Of a DNA stretch of 17,500 nucleotides, positions 17,079 to 17,500 are shown in pieces. Numbering within the stretch: position 1 is the stretch's first letter; each line of letters starts with the position of its first letter. Position numbers and translations under genes: made by a program. The notes under the pieces are model-generated. The model was not told where the DNA came from, did not search any database, and saw only the letters and a list, made by a program, of their open reading frames with translations. The DNA comes from Stramonita haemastoma (Eukaryota > Mollusca > Gastropoda > Neogastropoda > Muricidae): NCBI GenBank assembly GCA_030674155.1, contig CM060318.1, positions 85,375,865 through 85,393,364 on the forward strand. Direction: 5' to 3'.

Positions 17079-17369
17079 TATATTATTCCAACATGACTAA
17101 AGCTGTACAACATGAAAGCAGACTTTTTTTAAGCTAATCCCATTTAGACAGGGCAAATCAGTGAGTGGAGAATTGTTTCACATTTGCGATGTGACGACTC
17201 TACACCTGATAATTGGAGGGCATACAAAACAAAAAAGGAAAAGAAAAGAAATAAAAAAGAGAACATGAAAAAAGTTTTGAAAAAAATTAGCGCAAAGTGA
17301 CGCGGGTCTCGTTAAATTTCAACACGTCCTTAAGTTTGTAACAGCAAATAGAAAGAATTTATGCCCAGG
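17079..17369. other. Unique A/T-rich spacer
   Basis: Non-repetitive apart from short AAAG/AAAAAG units at 17225-17290. No gene recognised. Confidence 0.45.
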
Positions 17370-17397
17370 AACGCACGCGCACGCACGCGCGCGCACG

Positions 17398-17437
<40 letters not shown>

Positions 17438-17500
17438 ACATAAACACATACACACACATACATACATACACACACACTCACACTCACACTCACACACACA
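17370..17500. repeat. CGCA then (CA)n compound tract, window edge
   Basis: CGCACGCGCACGCACGCGCG segment (17371-17398) running into CA, CATA and CACT units, and cut by the end of the window. Confidence 0.93.

Overview
This window looks like non-coding nuclear DNA from an animal, most likely a marine gastropod mollusc (Caenogastropoda would be my guess). The reasons are the large amount of microsatellite sequence ((AC)n, (GA)n, (CATA)n, (GACA)n, (GGTT)n, trinucleotides) and several dispersed tRNA-derived SINEs whose bodies resemble SINEs I remember from gastropod genomes. No complete protein-coding gene, tRNA gene, rRNA gene, CRISPR array or bacterial-type operon is visible. Long open frames in the window are mostly translations of simple repeats (poly-Cys/Val, Ser/Leu, Arg/Glu, Thr/His runs) and not genes.

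Layout. 1-1030: GACA-rich sequence around a minus-strand SINE-A (680-985). 1151-1530: GT/CG compound array. 1620-1935: minus-strand 3' part of SINE-C with its expanded pentanucleotide tail. 1949-4402: long series of GACA, GA, CTGT, GT and ATGT arrays. 4403-5700: mostly unique DNA with a weak exon candidate (4670-4755) and a plus-strand SINE-A bounded by a perfect 12-bp target-site duplication (4853-5176). 5715-6905: CATA and CA arrays on both sides of a full SINE-B (6329-6674). 7111-7449: two GT arrays. 7587-8164: minus-strand mosaic SINE-D set between two copies of a ~70-bp sequence. 8265-8413: the best exon candidate. 9322-9545: plus-strand SINE-C head and core. 9775-10135: a ~360-bp imperfect palindrome. 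10204-10570: second SINE-D-type copy with an extra 200-bp body. 10601-10740: 41-bp minisatellite. 10956-11290: minus-strand SINE-B. 11591-12425: CT, GAAT, AC and CCCCCA arrays. 12541-12672 and 15779-15945: two inverted copies of an unnamed dispersed repeat (repeat E). 12690-14850: pyrimidine-rich, trinucleotide, GT, CT, GGTT and GAAA arrays. 15438-15729: third SINE-A. 16020-17500: GT/AC arrays with CG-rich junctions.

The most interesting signal is SINE-A. Three copies share a 5' region that starts like the 5' half of a tRNA (A box TAGCTCAGTGG) and then runs directly into a segment matching the internal-promoter half of 5S rRNA, so it is a chimeric tRNA/5S-headed SINE. Second is the module sharing among SINE-B, -C and -D, which carry different tRNA-like heads on related cores. 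Third is the long palindrome centred at about 9955. The sequence contains nothing that works together as a pathway or operon; it reads as intergenic or intronic DNA.
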